Shown: in pieces, positions 52,317-60,426 of the stretch
Layout of the letters: every line of letters begins with the position of its first letter
Position numbering within the stretch: position 1 is the first letter of the stretch
DNA from: Paenibacillus glycanilyticus NBRC 16618
Lineage (GTDB): Bacteria; Bacillota; Bacilli; Paenibacillales; Paenibacillaceae
NCBI RefSeq assembly: GCF_004000805.1
Contig: NZ_BILY01000008.1
Span: forward strand, 62,001-126,000
DNA: 64,000 bases
Direction: 5' to 3'
Notes under the pieces: model-generated
What the model saw: only the letters and a program-made list of their open reading frames with translations
Databases searched by the model: none
Told to the model about the DNA's origin: nothing
Program-made: the position numbers and the translations under genes

Positions 52317-53651
52317 TTACTTGGCGGCTGCCGCGTTGGCTTCCTTCCATGTCTTGTCCAATTGCTTAATGACGTCTTCTTTGGACAACTTCTTGTCGAA
52401 GTAGGATTGCAGCGCTTTGCCCGACTCGTCTTTAACCGCGGATGGAATCGCAGGGTCCCTGTAGGACTGGCCTTTGTTCACGTAAACGGCGGCGTCTTCT
52501 ACCCAAGGGTAAGGCTTGAAGGTATGGTTCTTGGAAACCGGGTTGAATTTCAGGCTTTGGTACAGATCGTTCGACGCTTGGTCGTCGAGGATAAAGTTAA
52601 GGAGGTCGATCGCCACTTCCTTGTTCTTGCTTGTCGGAGGCACGGACAGAGCCGTAGATACCGATACGTTAATGCGCAGCGAAGCCGGGTCGTCGTTAAT
52701 CGGCAGCGGAGCAACGCCGAATTCCGCCTTGTCGTTCATCTTCAGGATACTGTCCGCATCCCATGTGCCTTGTACCCACATCGCCGCTTTACCGTTCGCA
52801 AAGTCGGCCGCGCCATCGTCGTTGCCTTTCTCGAATGCGCGATCCGTGCCATTCGCGTTGACAAGATCGATAATGTCGAACATCTCCTTGATGTCCGCGA
52901 AGCTGCCTTGGTCGCTGTTCATTTTATCCATGAAGTCCGGGTGACTGCTGTTAACGAGACCGCCTACCGTCAGCGGCAGGAATAATTGCGGAATCCAGCT
53001 TTCCTTGTAGCTGAGCAGGAACGGCGTCACTTTGTTGTCCTTCAGCTTCTGCACAACCGCTTTCATCTCGGTGAGCGTATTAGGCGGCGTGATGCCTAGA
53101 TCGGCAAAAATCTTTTTGTTATACAGGTAGCCCCACGACAAGCTTTCCATTGGCACTGCAACAACTTTGCCGTCCATGGAGACGAGGTCCTTGATGCCGT
53201 CGATCAACTTGCCCGCGAGCGGCTGGTCGGACAGGTCGGTCAGGTAGCCGGCTTTGTAGAAGGTAGGCATATCGTTTCCGGCATGCAGACTGAATACATC
53301 GGGTACGTCGCCCGTGGCGAGACGGGTTTTCAAAATCTGCGGTGCGTTATCCGCGCCCGGATATTCGGAGTTAAACGTGACTTCGATGTTTTTCTCGGCC
53401 TTCTCTTTCTCCGCGAATTTCTCGAAGTAGCCGTCGAACTGCTCGCGGAAACGGTCTAGGCCGCCGAGAAAGATCTTCAACTCGACTTTCTTCGGCGCTC
53501 CCGAAGGTTTATTATCGGCCGACGTATTCGAAGGAGCATCGTTCGCCGTATTTCCGGCTCCCGCTCCGTTATTCGCATTGCCTCCACCGGAGCAGGCCGC
53601 CGTTAGTCCCAGAATTGTAACCGCTGTCAAGATCGAAATCGTTTTCTTCAT
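52317..53651 (-). CDS. Lipoprotein sugar-binding protein, CUT1 type
   Basis: 444 aa. Signal peptide with lipobox TAAC (Cys20) and a Gly/Asn/Ala-rich linker. The CUT1 solute-binding fold has GDVPDVFSLHAGNDMPTF and AAMWVQGTWDADSIL. It is the first gene of the locus IV transport operon. No glycosidase accompanies it, so the ligand class cannot be inferred from neighbours. Confidence 0.92.
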   Translation of the reverse strand: MKKTISILTAVTILGLTAACSGGGNANNGAGAGNTANDAPSNTSADNKPSGAPKKVELKIFLGGLDRFREQFDGYFEKFAEKEKAEKNIEVTFNSEYPGADNAPQILKTRLATGDVPDVFSLHAGNDMPTFYKAGYLTDLSDQPLAGKLIDGIKDLVSMDGKVVAVPMESLSWGYLYNKKIFADLGITPPNTLTEMKAVVQKLKDNKVTPFLLSYKESWIPQLFLPLTVGGLVNSSHPDFMDKMNSDQGSFADIKEMFDIIDLVNANGTDRAFEKGNDDGAADFANGKAAMWVQGTWDADSILKMNDKAEFGVAPLPINDDPASLRINVSVSTALSVPPTSKNKEVAIDLLNFILDDQASNDLYQSLKFNPVSKNHTFKPYPWVEDAAVYVNKGQSYRDPAIPSAVKDESGKALQSYFDKKLSKEDVIKQLDKTWKEANAAAAK

Positions 53652-53671
53652 TTCAAGACCTCCCTAAGTAT

Positions 53672-53748
53672 GGATAACGCTTACGTCATTGAGTATAACG
53701 GGAGGCAGCACCTTTGGCATTGGACCGCATTTGCGTGTTTTTATGGAC
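53672..53748 (-). promoter_or_regulatory. Locus IV promoter: TGGAC direct repeat, -10, cre-like site
   Basis: TGGAC-N3-ATT occurs at 53721 and again at 53744 on the plus strand, exactly 23 bp apart. On the minus strand the -10 TATACT lies at 53697-53692, and CGTAAGCGTTATCC (53685-53672), a cre-like site with two end mismatches, starts 6 nt after it. The direct repeat is the likely binding site of the AraC-type regulator whose gene ends at 53763. Confidence 0.62.
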
Positions 53749-53762
53749 GATATTGATATGAA

Positions 53763-54833
53763 TCACTGCCCGGCCGATTCTTTTCTCGCCTGCGCGGGCG
53801 TTATACCCGTCACTTTCTTAAAAATGCGGTGAAAATAGGTGAGGTCGGAATAACCGACGGCTTCCGCCGCGTTTTTGATGGATACGGAGGATTGCAGCAA
53901 CCGGTTCGCCTCTTCCACCCGCTTCGTCACGATGTAGTCCATGACCGTCGAGCCCGTTGCCTGCTTGAATGTCCGCGACAGATGCTCTTTACTGACGAAG
54001 TAAAGGCTCGCGATCGACTCCAGCGTGATTGGCTCCGCGAACGAACGGTTGATAAATTGGCGGATATGCTCGATATCGATGCGATGCTTGCTTTGGCGCA
54101 GCTGAATCGTCTGTTCCAGCACCGCCCCGTACGAGGATCGGAGCATGCCGATCCACTGCTCGAGCGGCGTGAAGTCGGTCACGAAGAACGATGCTGCCTG
54201 CTCCGGAAGCGCTTTAGCGGAATCGATGCCGGCTTTCGCCATCAGCTCGTCCAGCAGCAGCATGAAATGCTTATACAGTAAATGATGCAGCCCCGGAGCG
54301 GTGTTTGCCTGCAATCGCAGCAGCGTTTCGAGCCTCGCGAACGATTCGCAAACGTCCTCGGCCCGCAGCTCCTGAAACTGCCGCGAGATTTGCTCCTTGT
54401 ATTCCGTCACCACACTCATGAGATCCTTATCCATGGGCTGCGCGGCATGAAGACCCCGCGCGATCCGCAGCTCCGATACAGCCTTCTCCAGCGCCCGGTT
54501 CAATTCTTCCGCTTGCACGGGTTTCAGGATATATTCATCCACTCTGGAGAGGATCGCCTGCTTCGTGTACGCGAAATCGTCGAAGCCGCTGATGACGATC
54601 TTCCGGATGAAGGGATAATCCTCCGTCAGCTTCTTCAGCAACTCCGCGCCGTCCATTCCGCGCATGCGCATGTCCGTGATTACGATGTCCGGATGGATCT
54701 CGTTGATGATCCGCAGCCCGCTTAGCCCCTCTTCCGCTTCCTCCACTTGCTCGATCCCGAATCGCTCCCAATCCGCGAGTCGCTTGATGCTGTCGCGCGT
54801 CCAGAATTCATCGTCGATGATAACCGCCTTCAT
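53763..54833 (-). CDS. Short YesN-type response regulator of locus IV
   Basis: About 356 aa from the ATG at 54833 (MKAVIIDDE). The receiver domain has D7-D8-E9, D54 in TDMRMR, and lysine in YILKPV. The AraC double helix-turn-helix has SKEHLSRTFKQATG and VGYSDLTYFHRIFKKVTG. The middle region is about 150 residues shorter than in the other four regulators of the window. It overlaps the kinase gene by 4 nt. Confidence 0.92.
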   Translation of the reverse strand: MKAVIIDDEFWTRDSIKRLADWERFGIEQVEEAEEGLSGLRIINEIHPDIVITDMRMRGMDGAELLKKLTEDYPFIRKIVISGFDDFAYTKQAILSRVDEYILKPVQAEELNRALEKAVSELRIARGLHAAQPMDKDLMSVVTEYKEQISRQFQELRAEDVCESFARLETLLRLQANTAPGLHHLLYKHFMLLLDELMAKAGIDSAKALPEQAASFFVTDFTPLEQWIGMLRSSYGAVLEQTIQLRQSKHRIDIEHIRQFINRSFAEPITLESIASLYFVSKEHLSRTFKQATGSTVMDYIVTKRVEEANRLLQSSVSIKNAAEAVGYSDLTYFHRIFKKVTGITPAQARKESAGQ

Positions 54834-56623
54834 GTCTTCTCCCCCTCTTCTTGCGCGGGGATGAGCAGCTTCACCGTCGTTCCCGCATTCCACTCACTTG
54901 AGATGAACAGTCCGTATTCGTCGCCGAAAAGCAGCTTGATCCGCGCGTTGACGTTGCTTATGCCCATGCCCTCTCCGTTCTCCTGCCCGTCCGCCGGCTG
55001 GCTGAGCTGACGACGGATTTCAGCCAGCCGCGCTTCCTCAATACCCATGCCGTTGTCGGCGATATCGATTTCAATTTCATCCAGCACCTTCTCCACACGA
55101 ATGGATATCGTCCAGGCATCCATTTTCCCCTCCAGTCCGTGAAAGAAGCAATTCTCCACGATCGGCTGAAGCGAAAACTTCGGAATCCTGCAGTCCAGAC
55201 ATTCCTCATCCGCATCGATCCGAATCTCGATCATGCTCTGAAAGCGCAGCTTCTGAATCTGCAGGTAGTTCCGGGCATGCTCTATCTCGTCCGCGATCGT
55301 GACCAGATCCGATTTCATTCGGATCGTATAACGGAACAGATCGCTAATCGCGCGAACATGGTCATTGATCTCCGGCACGTTCCGGGACAGTGCGATGCCT
55401 CCGATCGCCTGAAGCGCGTTGTGCAGAAAATGAGGATTAATCTGCGCCTGCATCGCCTTTACCTGGGCTGTCCGTTTCTCGATGGTGGCTTTGTACTCCG
55501 TCTGGATCAACTCCTTGATCCTGCTCAGCATGGAGTTGAACCGGCGCTCCAGCGTGCCGATCTCATCGCTTCTCGGCTCACGGATATCTACCTCAAAGTT
55601 TTGGATTTCGACCGCCTTCATCGACTGCGTCAGCCGGATGATTGGCCGTGTCGTCATATACGCAATGAGCACGGAAGCCGCGATCGCCACGATCGCGAAC
55701 GCCAGCGCCGTGATGAGACTGAAGTTCAGCGTCGAGGAGGCACCTTCGGTCACGTATTCAATCGGAATGAACTTCACGACCCAGACTTGGCCAGATACGC
55801 TTGGCTGATAGAACAGGAAGCCCCGCTTCGACTCCGTATAGCCCTGTCCGTTCGGTTCGGCTAGTGCCGCCTTCACCATCTCCGGATCGGTCGTGATCCG
55901 CTCGGAATAAGGATTATACATAACGTTGCCGTCCGCATCCGCCACGAACACCTCGCTGTTGGATTCCGAGCGGATCATGTCAAGCACGCTGTTCATCATT
56001 TTCCACCGAACCTCGAGCCTGACGCCCCCGAGCACCTCCCTGTCCGGGAACCGGTTCATGCTCCTCACGATAGAGAAGGTGTTCTGCCCGTTGTTCAGCA
56101 GCAAATTCAAGCTTTCGTGAGACTGTCCGACAGCCCCCCAATCAACCTGCGGCGTGTTCAACTGATCGGTAGAAATCCCCGCATCCTTGTCGACGACATA
56201 GAGGCGATTTTGCGATTTCAGATACAGCGCGACCTGCGTGATGTTCTTGTTATTAGCGCTGTATAACGACTTCAGCTTGTCGATCGTATATTGGTTCACG
56301 AACGACGGTGTGCCCTCGCTCTGAATGGCACCGCCGGTCGCGTTCGGAAACAGCGTGCTGTCCAGAAGAAGCGAATAAGACACCGCCTGCAATTGATCGA
56401 ATTTCTCGTCGAAATATTTGGCCGCCCATTCCATCCGGGATTCATTCGACCGGATAACCTCCGAAGCGAGCGAATGCTTGGTCGTCTTCGTCGCGAACAG
56501 CGTAACGAGTGACAGCGGCAGCACGGCGATCAGCACCATGAGCAGCATCAGCTTGTACCGAAGACTGATTTGAAACGGACGGACCATTCCCCGCAAAGTA
56601 TTCCTGACCCACTTGATCCTCAT
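54830..56623 (-). CDS. YesM-type sensor histidine kinase of locus IV
   Basis: About 597 aa. Transmembrane helices near residues 20-42 and 303-325 flank the extracellular sensor region. HAMP follows. The phospho-acceptor motif is QINPHFLHNALQA (His at about 398), then PIVENCFFHGL and the lid DNGMGI. The ATG at 56623 has GAGGGG 6 nt upstream and is preferred over upstream in-frame ATGs. It is paired with the overlapping response regulator. Confidence 0.92.
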   Translation of the reverse strand: MRIKWVRNTLRGMVRPFQISLRYKLMLLMVLIAVLPLSLVTLFATKTTKHSLASEVIRSNESRMEWAAKYFDEKFDQLQAVSYSLLLDSTLFPNATGGAIQSEGTPSFVNQYTIDKLKSLYSANNKNITQVALYLKSQNRLYVVDKDAGISTDQLNTPQVDWGAVGQSHESLNLLLNNGQNTFSIVRSMNRFPDREVLGGVRLEVRWKMMNSVLDMIRSESNSEVFVADADGNVMYNPYSERITTDPEMVKAALAEPNGQGYTESKRGFLFYQPSVSGQVWVVKFIPIEYVTEGASSTLNFSLITALAFAIVAIAASVLIAYMTTRPIIRLTQSMKAVEIQNFEVDIREPRSDEIGTLERRFNSMLSRIKELIQTEYKATIEKRTAQVKAMQAQINPHFLHNALQAIGGIALSRNVPEINDHVRAISDLFRYTIRMKSDLVTIADEIEHARNYLQIQKLRFQSMIEIRIDADEECLDCRIPKFSLQPIVENCFFHGLEGKMDAWTISIRVEKVLDEIEIDIADNGMGIEEARLAEIRRQLSQPADGQENGEGMGISNVNARIKLLFGDEYGLFISSEWNAGTTVKLLIPAQEEGEKT

Positions 56624-56776
56624 CGGCATCCCCTCTTGTACGTATGATGGCATCTACAGTTTGACCTCGGGCCTGCCAAGTTGTCAACGCTTTCATTATT
56701 CCAGGCTATGAGCTTATGAGACGAGTCGATTCATCGATGATTCACTGGAACCGTTAGCAACTCCATTCCCCTTAAT

Positions 56777-56817
56777 AACAAAATCCGCTGCAGCTGTAAG
56801 CCGAAGCGGATTTTGTT
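56777..56817 (-). terminator. Hairpin after the EamA transporter gene
   Basis: A 13-bp perfect stem (AACAAAATCCGCT with its complement) has a 15-nt loop. T residues lie inside the 3' arm. It follows the EamA stop by about 40 nt. Confidence 0.65.
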
Positions 56818-56855
56818 GCGTCCAACATGTATAAAAAAAGAATAGGTTCCGTACG

Positions 56856-57734
56856 TCAACCTTGCCGCTGTCTTCTCTTCAATCCGCTAGTTTCTCCTAT
56901 CCATATGGAGCCTAGTAACAAGACAGCGCCGATAAGCTGCTGCAACGTCATCTTCTCTCCGATAACCAGAGCTGAGATTAGTAAAGAAGTCACGGGGTCG
57001 ATGTAGCTCAATACGGCGATGCTTTGGCCGTTTAGTCCTTTCATGCCGGCAAAGAAAAGATAGAAACCAATCCCGCCATGAACGACACCTAATACAAGGA
57101 TCAAGATAACCGTGGTTCTGGTGACCGAAATAAGGTTGAAGCCTTCCGTAAACAGTACGAATGGAGATAGAATCATAACGGACAAGCCTAGCTGCAGAAG
57201 CGTATTGGTCAGCCCATCCAGATCCCGAATAAACTTGTTGACTAATGTCAATGCGGTATAAAATCCCGCCGCGATTAGTCCGTAGCCGATACCAAGCAGT
57301 TGGTGCCCGGTTGTTTTCACCCTGCCGTTTTGCAAAATGAAAAACAAACCCAGTAGAGCCATGCCGATACATAACGCCTTTTTGAGCGACAACTTTTCTT
57401 TCAGAACGAGAGGTGAGAGCATAACAACAAGAACAGGGGCAAAATAATAGCTTAATGCCGCATTGGCGATCGTTGTTTCTTTGTATGCCTGAAACAGAAA
57501 AATCCAGTTACCGCTTAAAGCGATGCTTGCAACAAGCAAAGCGGCAGCATTCTTTTTTACGCTGCGCCACGATACTTTCTGCTTTGTCCACACAAAGACG
57601 ACAAGCAGAAAAAGGGCACCGATCAGGCTCAGGAACAATGCAATTTTGCTAGAGGAAAGATCGATAAATTTTGCAAATACGCCAACTGCACCAAAGATGA
57701 TCATAGACAAGACAAAATACATTTTTTCCTTCAT
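56856..57734 (-). CDS. EamA/DMT-family transporter
   Basis: 292 aa with ten predicted helices in two repeats (each EamA). The opening SMIIFGAVGVFAKFIDLSS and the second-repeat ending SYIDPVTSLLISALVIGEK are typical of RhaT/YdcZ-like metabolite exporters. It is divergent from a LysR regulator, the usual arrangement for inducible export of an amino acid or other metabolite. The substrate is not predictable. Confidence 0.9.
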   Translation of the reverse strand: MKEKMYFVLSMIIFGAVGVFAKFIDLSSSKIALFLSLIGALFLLVVFVWTKQKVSWRSVKKNAAALLVASIALSGNWIFLFQAYKETTIANAALSYYFAPVLVVMLSPLVLKEKLSLKKALCIGMALLGLFFILQNGRVKTTGHQLLGIGYGLIAAGFYTALTLVNKFIRDLDGLTNTLLQLGLSVMILSPFVLFTEGFNLISVTRTTVILILVLGVVHGGIGFYLFFAGMKGLNGQSIAVLSYIDPVTSLLISALVIGEKMTLQQLIGAVLLLGSIWIGETSGLKRRQRQG

Positions 57735-57868
57735 TTTTTATCGCATCACTTTATCCTTTCGTTTGAGTTCTGCTGCAATGTAGTGTATCATCCCTTTTAT
57801 TATTACAAAAGCGAATGTTTGTCATAGATTTAATGATAAAACCAGATGTATTGGATGTGAATTTTAAC

Positions 57869-58750
57869 ATGGATAAAAATATCCAGAAATTTTTAGCTTT
57901 AATCAAAACAGTCGAGTACGGGAGCTTTACTAAAGCAGCCGAGGCACTGAACTATTCACAATCAGGGATCAGCCGCATGATTAGCGACTTGGAAGCAGAG
58001 TGGAAAATATCTCTTCTTGAACGAGGACGATCCGGCGTACGTCTGACTTCAGAAGGTCTTAAAGTACTTCCATACGCGAAAAATGTGTGTAATGAATATC
58101 AGAAATTGCAAACGCAAATTGACGAATTACACGGACTCCAATCAGGATTAATTCGAATTGGAACCTTTTCCAGTGTTGCTACCCACTGGCTTCCGAATAT
58201 AATCAAAGCCTTTCAAAAGGAGTATCCGAATATTGACTATGAGCTTTTGCTTGGCGATTATACGGAAATTGAAAGCTGGATTGCGGAAGGGCGTGTAGAT
58301 TGCGGCTTTCTAAGGCTTCCCACACACACAGAACTGGATACGATTTTTTTGGAGCAGGACAAGCTGCTTGTAATCCTGCCTGAGAATCACCTGCTAGCCG
58401 ATTGTGATCGTTTTCCTGTCACAGCATTAGGCGAAGACCCCTTTATGCTTTTAGAGAAAGGTGCAAAGGCTGAAATATCGGAAATATTTGAGCGATGCAA
58501 TATTACACCTAAGGTACAGTTTACAACCTGGGATGATTATGCCATTATGTCGATGGTGGAAAGCGGGTTAGGCATCAGCATTTTACCGGAGCTTATTTTG
58601 AAGCGTATTCCCTACCGAATCGTAGTAAAAGAACTCGAAGCACCTGCCTATCGCGAGATTGGCCTTGCCATGAAAGACAAGGAATCCGCACCGCTCGCGG
58701 TCAAGCGATTTTTAGATTATTTGCAGTACAGGACTCGCGAGAAAATCTAG
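57869..58750 (+). CDS. LysR-family transcriptional regulator
   Basis: 293 aa from the ATG at 57869; a longer frame begins at 57815 without a better ribosome site. The N-terminal winged helix-turn-helix is GSFTKAAEALNYSQSGISRM. The effector domain contains IRIGTFSSVATHWLPNI and WDDYAIMSMVESGLGISILP. It probably regulates the divergent EamA gene across the 134-nt gap, in which no clear T-N11-A pair was singled out. Confidence 0.9.
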   Translation: MDKNIQKFLALIKTVEYGSFTKAAEALNYSQSGISRMISDLEAEWKISLLERGRSGVRLTSEGLKVLPYAKNVCNEYQKLQTQIDELHGLQSGLIRIGTFSSVATHWLPNIIKAFQKEYPNIDYELLLGDYTEIESWIAEGRVDCGFLRLPTHTELDTIFLEQDKLLVILPENHLLADCDRFPVTALGEDPFMLLEKGAKAEISEIFERCNITPKVQFTTWDDYAIMSMVESGLGISILPELILKRIPYRIVVKELEAPAYREIGLAMKDKESAPLAVKRFLDYLQYRTREKI

Positions 58751-58775
58751 AGCAAGGTATCATTCTACTCCAACA

Positions 58776-58812
58776 AAAATGGCAACTGATCATCTAGATC
58801 AGCTGCCATTTT
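58776..58812. terminator. Bidirectional terminator
   Basis: A 16-bp stem with one mismatch (58776-58791 with 58797-58812) and a 5-nt loop lies between the convergent LysR and GH43 genes, with A/T tracts at both ends. Confidence 0.88.
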
Positions 58813-58870
58813 CGATGTTCTTAACTAGCGCGTTCATCTCGTCTTTCACGCTTTTACGCCCCGCCGCGAT

Positions 58871-60391
58871 CTACTCCACCGCCCGGTACTCCATCCAGTC
58901 AAAATGTGCCGGCGAAATAGAGCGTAACCCATTGCCTGTTGCGTACATGGCGATAAATACACCGGTGAACCCGCCGGCTACCTCCGTAGCCAACATTCTG
59001 CACTCCCCTTGACCCATTCGGACAGGGTCTTCCGCTTCGCTTCTGGCGAAGCCAAAAACATAATCGGCTCTATCCCCTCGAATGCTCAATACAACGGTGT
59101 CATGGGGCCACGGCATCTCGCTTTCCACCTTCCAGAGCGTGCCGAGCCTTCGGCGGAAAATCAGCTTGCGCGCGCCTGCTATTTGCGTGACCGCAAGCTC
59201 GTAATGGAAGCGTTCGTTCATATACACGGCGATACCCGCTTCTTCCCCATCCCGCTTTGGCGCAAAGGTGAGGTGAGTACTGGCCCGGAATGAAAAATGC
59301 TGCTGTCTGCGCCCGACAAAAGAAGGAACGCCCGTTTCGTTTAAGGTATCCCCGGAGCCGTATAACGTCAGGCTGCCTTTCTTCGCGGAAAGCGACCAAT
59401 TGCTTGAATCCGGCGAACGCAGGAAATTCCAGCATGGGGCAAGCGACGCGTCTTCGAAGTTATCTGTAACCGCAGGCTCCGTCTTGGGCTGCAACGGAAG
59501 ATTTCCCGCAGGCATAATTTCATCGGCTGTTCCGTTATCTCCAATAACAGGCCAGGCATCCTCCGTCCAAGCAACGGGGGCCAAGAAGGTTTCCCTGCCC
59601 AGATAATGATGATTAGGATAACCGGCAGGGCGAATGCCGAGGAAAACGGCCCACCAGCTGCCATCCGGCCCATGAGTAAAGTCAGCATGCCCCGTTGCGT
59701 GAATGGATTTCAATTGACTGCGATGGGTTAGGATCGGGTTGTGCGGATATCCCTCGTATGGACCGTCCGGCCTCTTGCTCCTCGCAACGGTGACCATGTG
59801 ACCGTACTCCGTCCCTCCCTCCGAGATCAGGAGATAGTACCATTCGCCAATGCGGTAAACATGCGGGGCTTCCGGATATTGACCGCCGGTTCCCCTCCAC
59901 AGCAAGCTTACCTCGGACAGGCGTTCCCCGGTTTGAATATCGATTTTGCTCTGATAGACGCCTTGCCCGTTGGCATCATGAGAAGTTGTGTAATAGACGG
60001 AGCCATCTTCGTCGAAAAACAAATCAGGGTCAATACCCGGCTGGTCTACAAAGACGGGATCCGACCACCTTCCTCTCGGGTCGTCTGCGTAGACGAAGAA
60101 ATTCCCCCCGCCGGATACATTGGTCGTCGTCATGAAGAACGTTCCGTTGTTATAGCGTATGGTTGGCGCGTAAATTCCGCCCGAGCTTCCGGCCTTGCTT
60201 AAATCCAATTGTTCCGTACGCGTTAGAACATGTCCAATCTGCTCCCAATTAACGAGATCCCTGCTGTGAAATAAGGGAACGCCCGGAAAATATTCAAACG
60301 AGCTTGTCACCAAATAATAATCTTCTCCCGCCCGGCAGATGCTGGGATCCGGATGAAACCCGCTAATAACGGGATTGCAGTATGACTTCAC
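58871..60391 (-). CDS. GH43 beta-xylosidase/alpha-L-arabinofuranosidase (second copy)
   Basis: 506 aa. The opening NPVISGFHPDPS gives D15 as base; D121 is in IDPDLFF and E174 in YPEAPH. The C-terminal sandwich ends in VAGGFTGVFIAMYATGNG. It is closely related to the GH43 enzyme at 15548-17134, with similar order and motif spacing but 22 residues shorter. There is no signal peptide. It lies 35 nt after the binding-protein gene of locus V, so it is part of that operon. Confidence 0.92.
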   Translation of the reverse strand: MKSYCNPVISGFHPDPSICRAGEDYYLVTSSFEYFPGVPLFHSRDLVNWEQIGHVLTRTEQLDLSKAGSSGGIYAPTIRYNNGTFFMTTTNVSGGGNFFVYADDPRGRWSDPVFVDQPGIDPDLFFDEDGSVYYTTSHDANGQGVYQSKIDIQTGERLSEVSLLWRGTGGQYPEAPHVYRIGEWYYLLISEGGTEYGHMVTVARSKRPDGPYEGYPHNPILTHRSQLKSIHATGHADFTHGPDGSWWAVFLGIRPAGYPNHHYLGRETFLAPVAWTEDAWPVIGDNGTADEIMPAGNLPLQPKTEPAVTDNFEDASLAPCWNFLRSPDSSNWSLSAKKGSLTLYGSGDTLNETGVPSFVGRRQQHFSFRASTHLTFAPKRDGEEAGIAVYMNERFHYELAVTQIAGARKLIFRRRLGTLWKVESEMPWPHDTVVLSIRGDRADYVFGFARSEAEDPVRMGQGECRMLATEVAGGFTGVFIAMYATGNGLRSISPAHFDWMEYRAVE

Positions 60392-60426
60392 TATTTTCTC
60401 TCTCCTAGGTCGAATTTCATTAAGGT

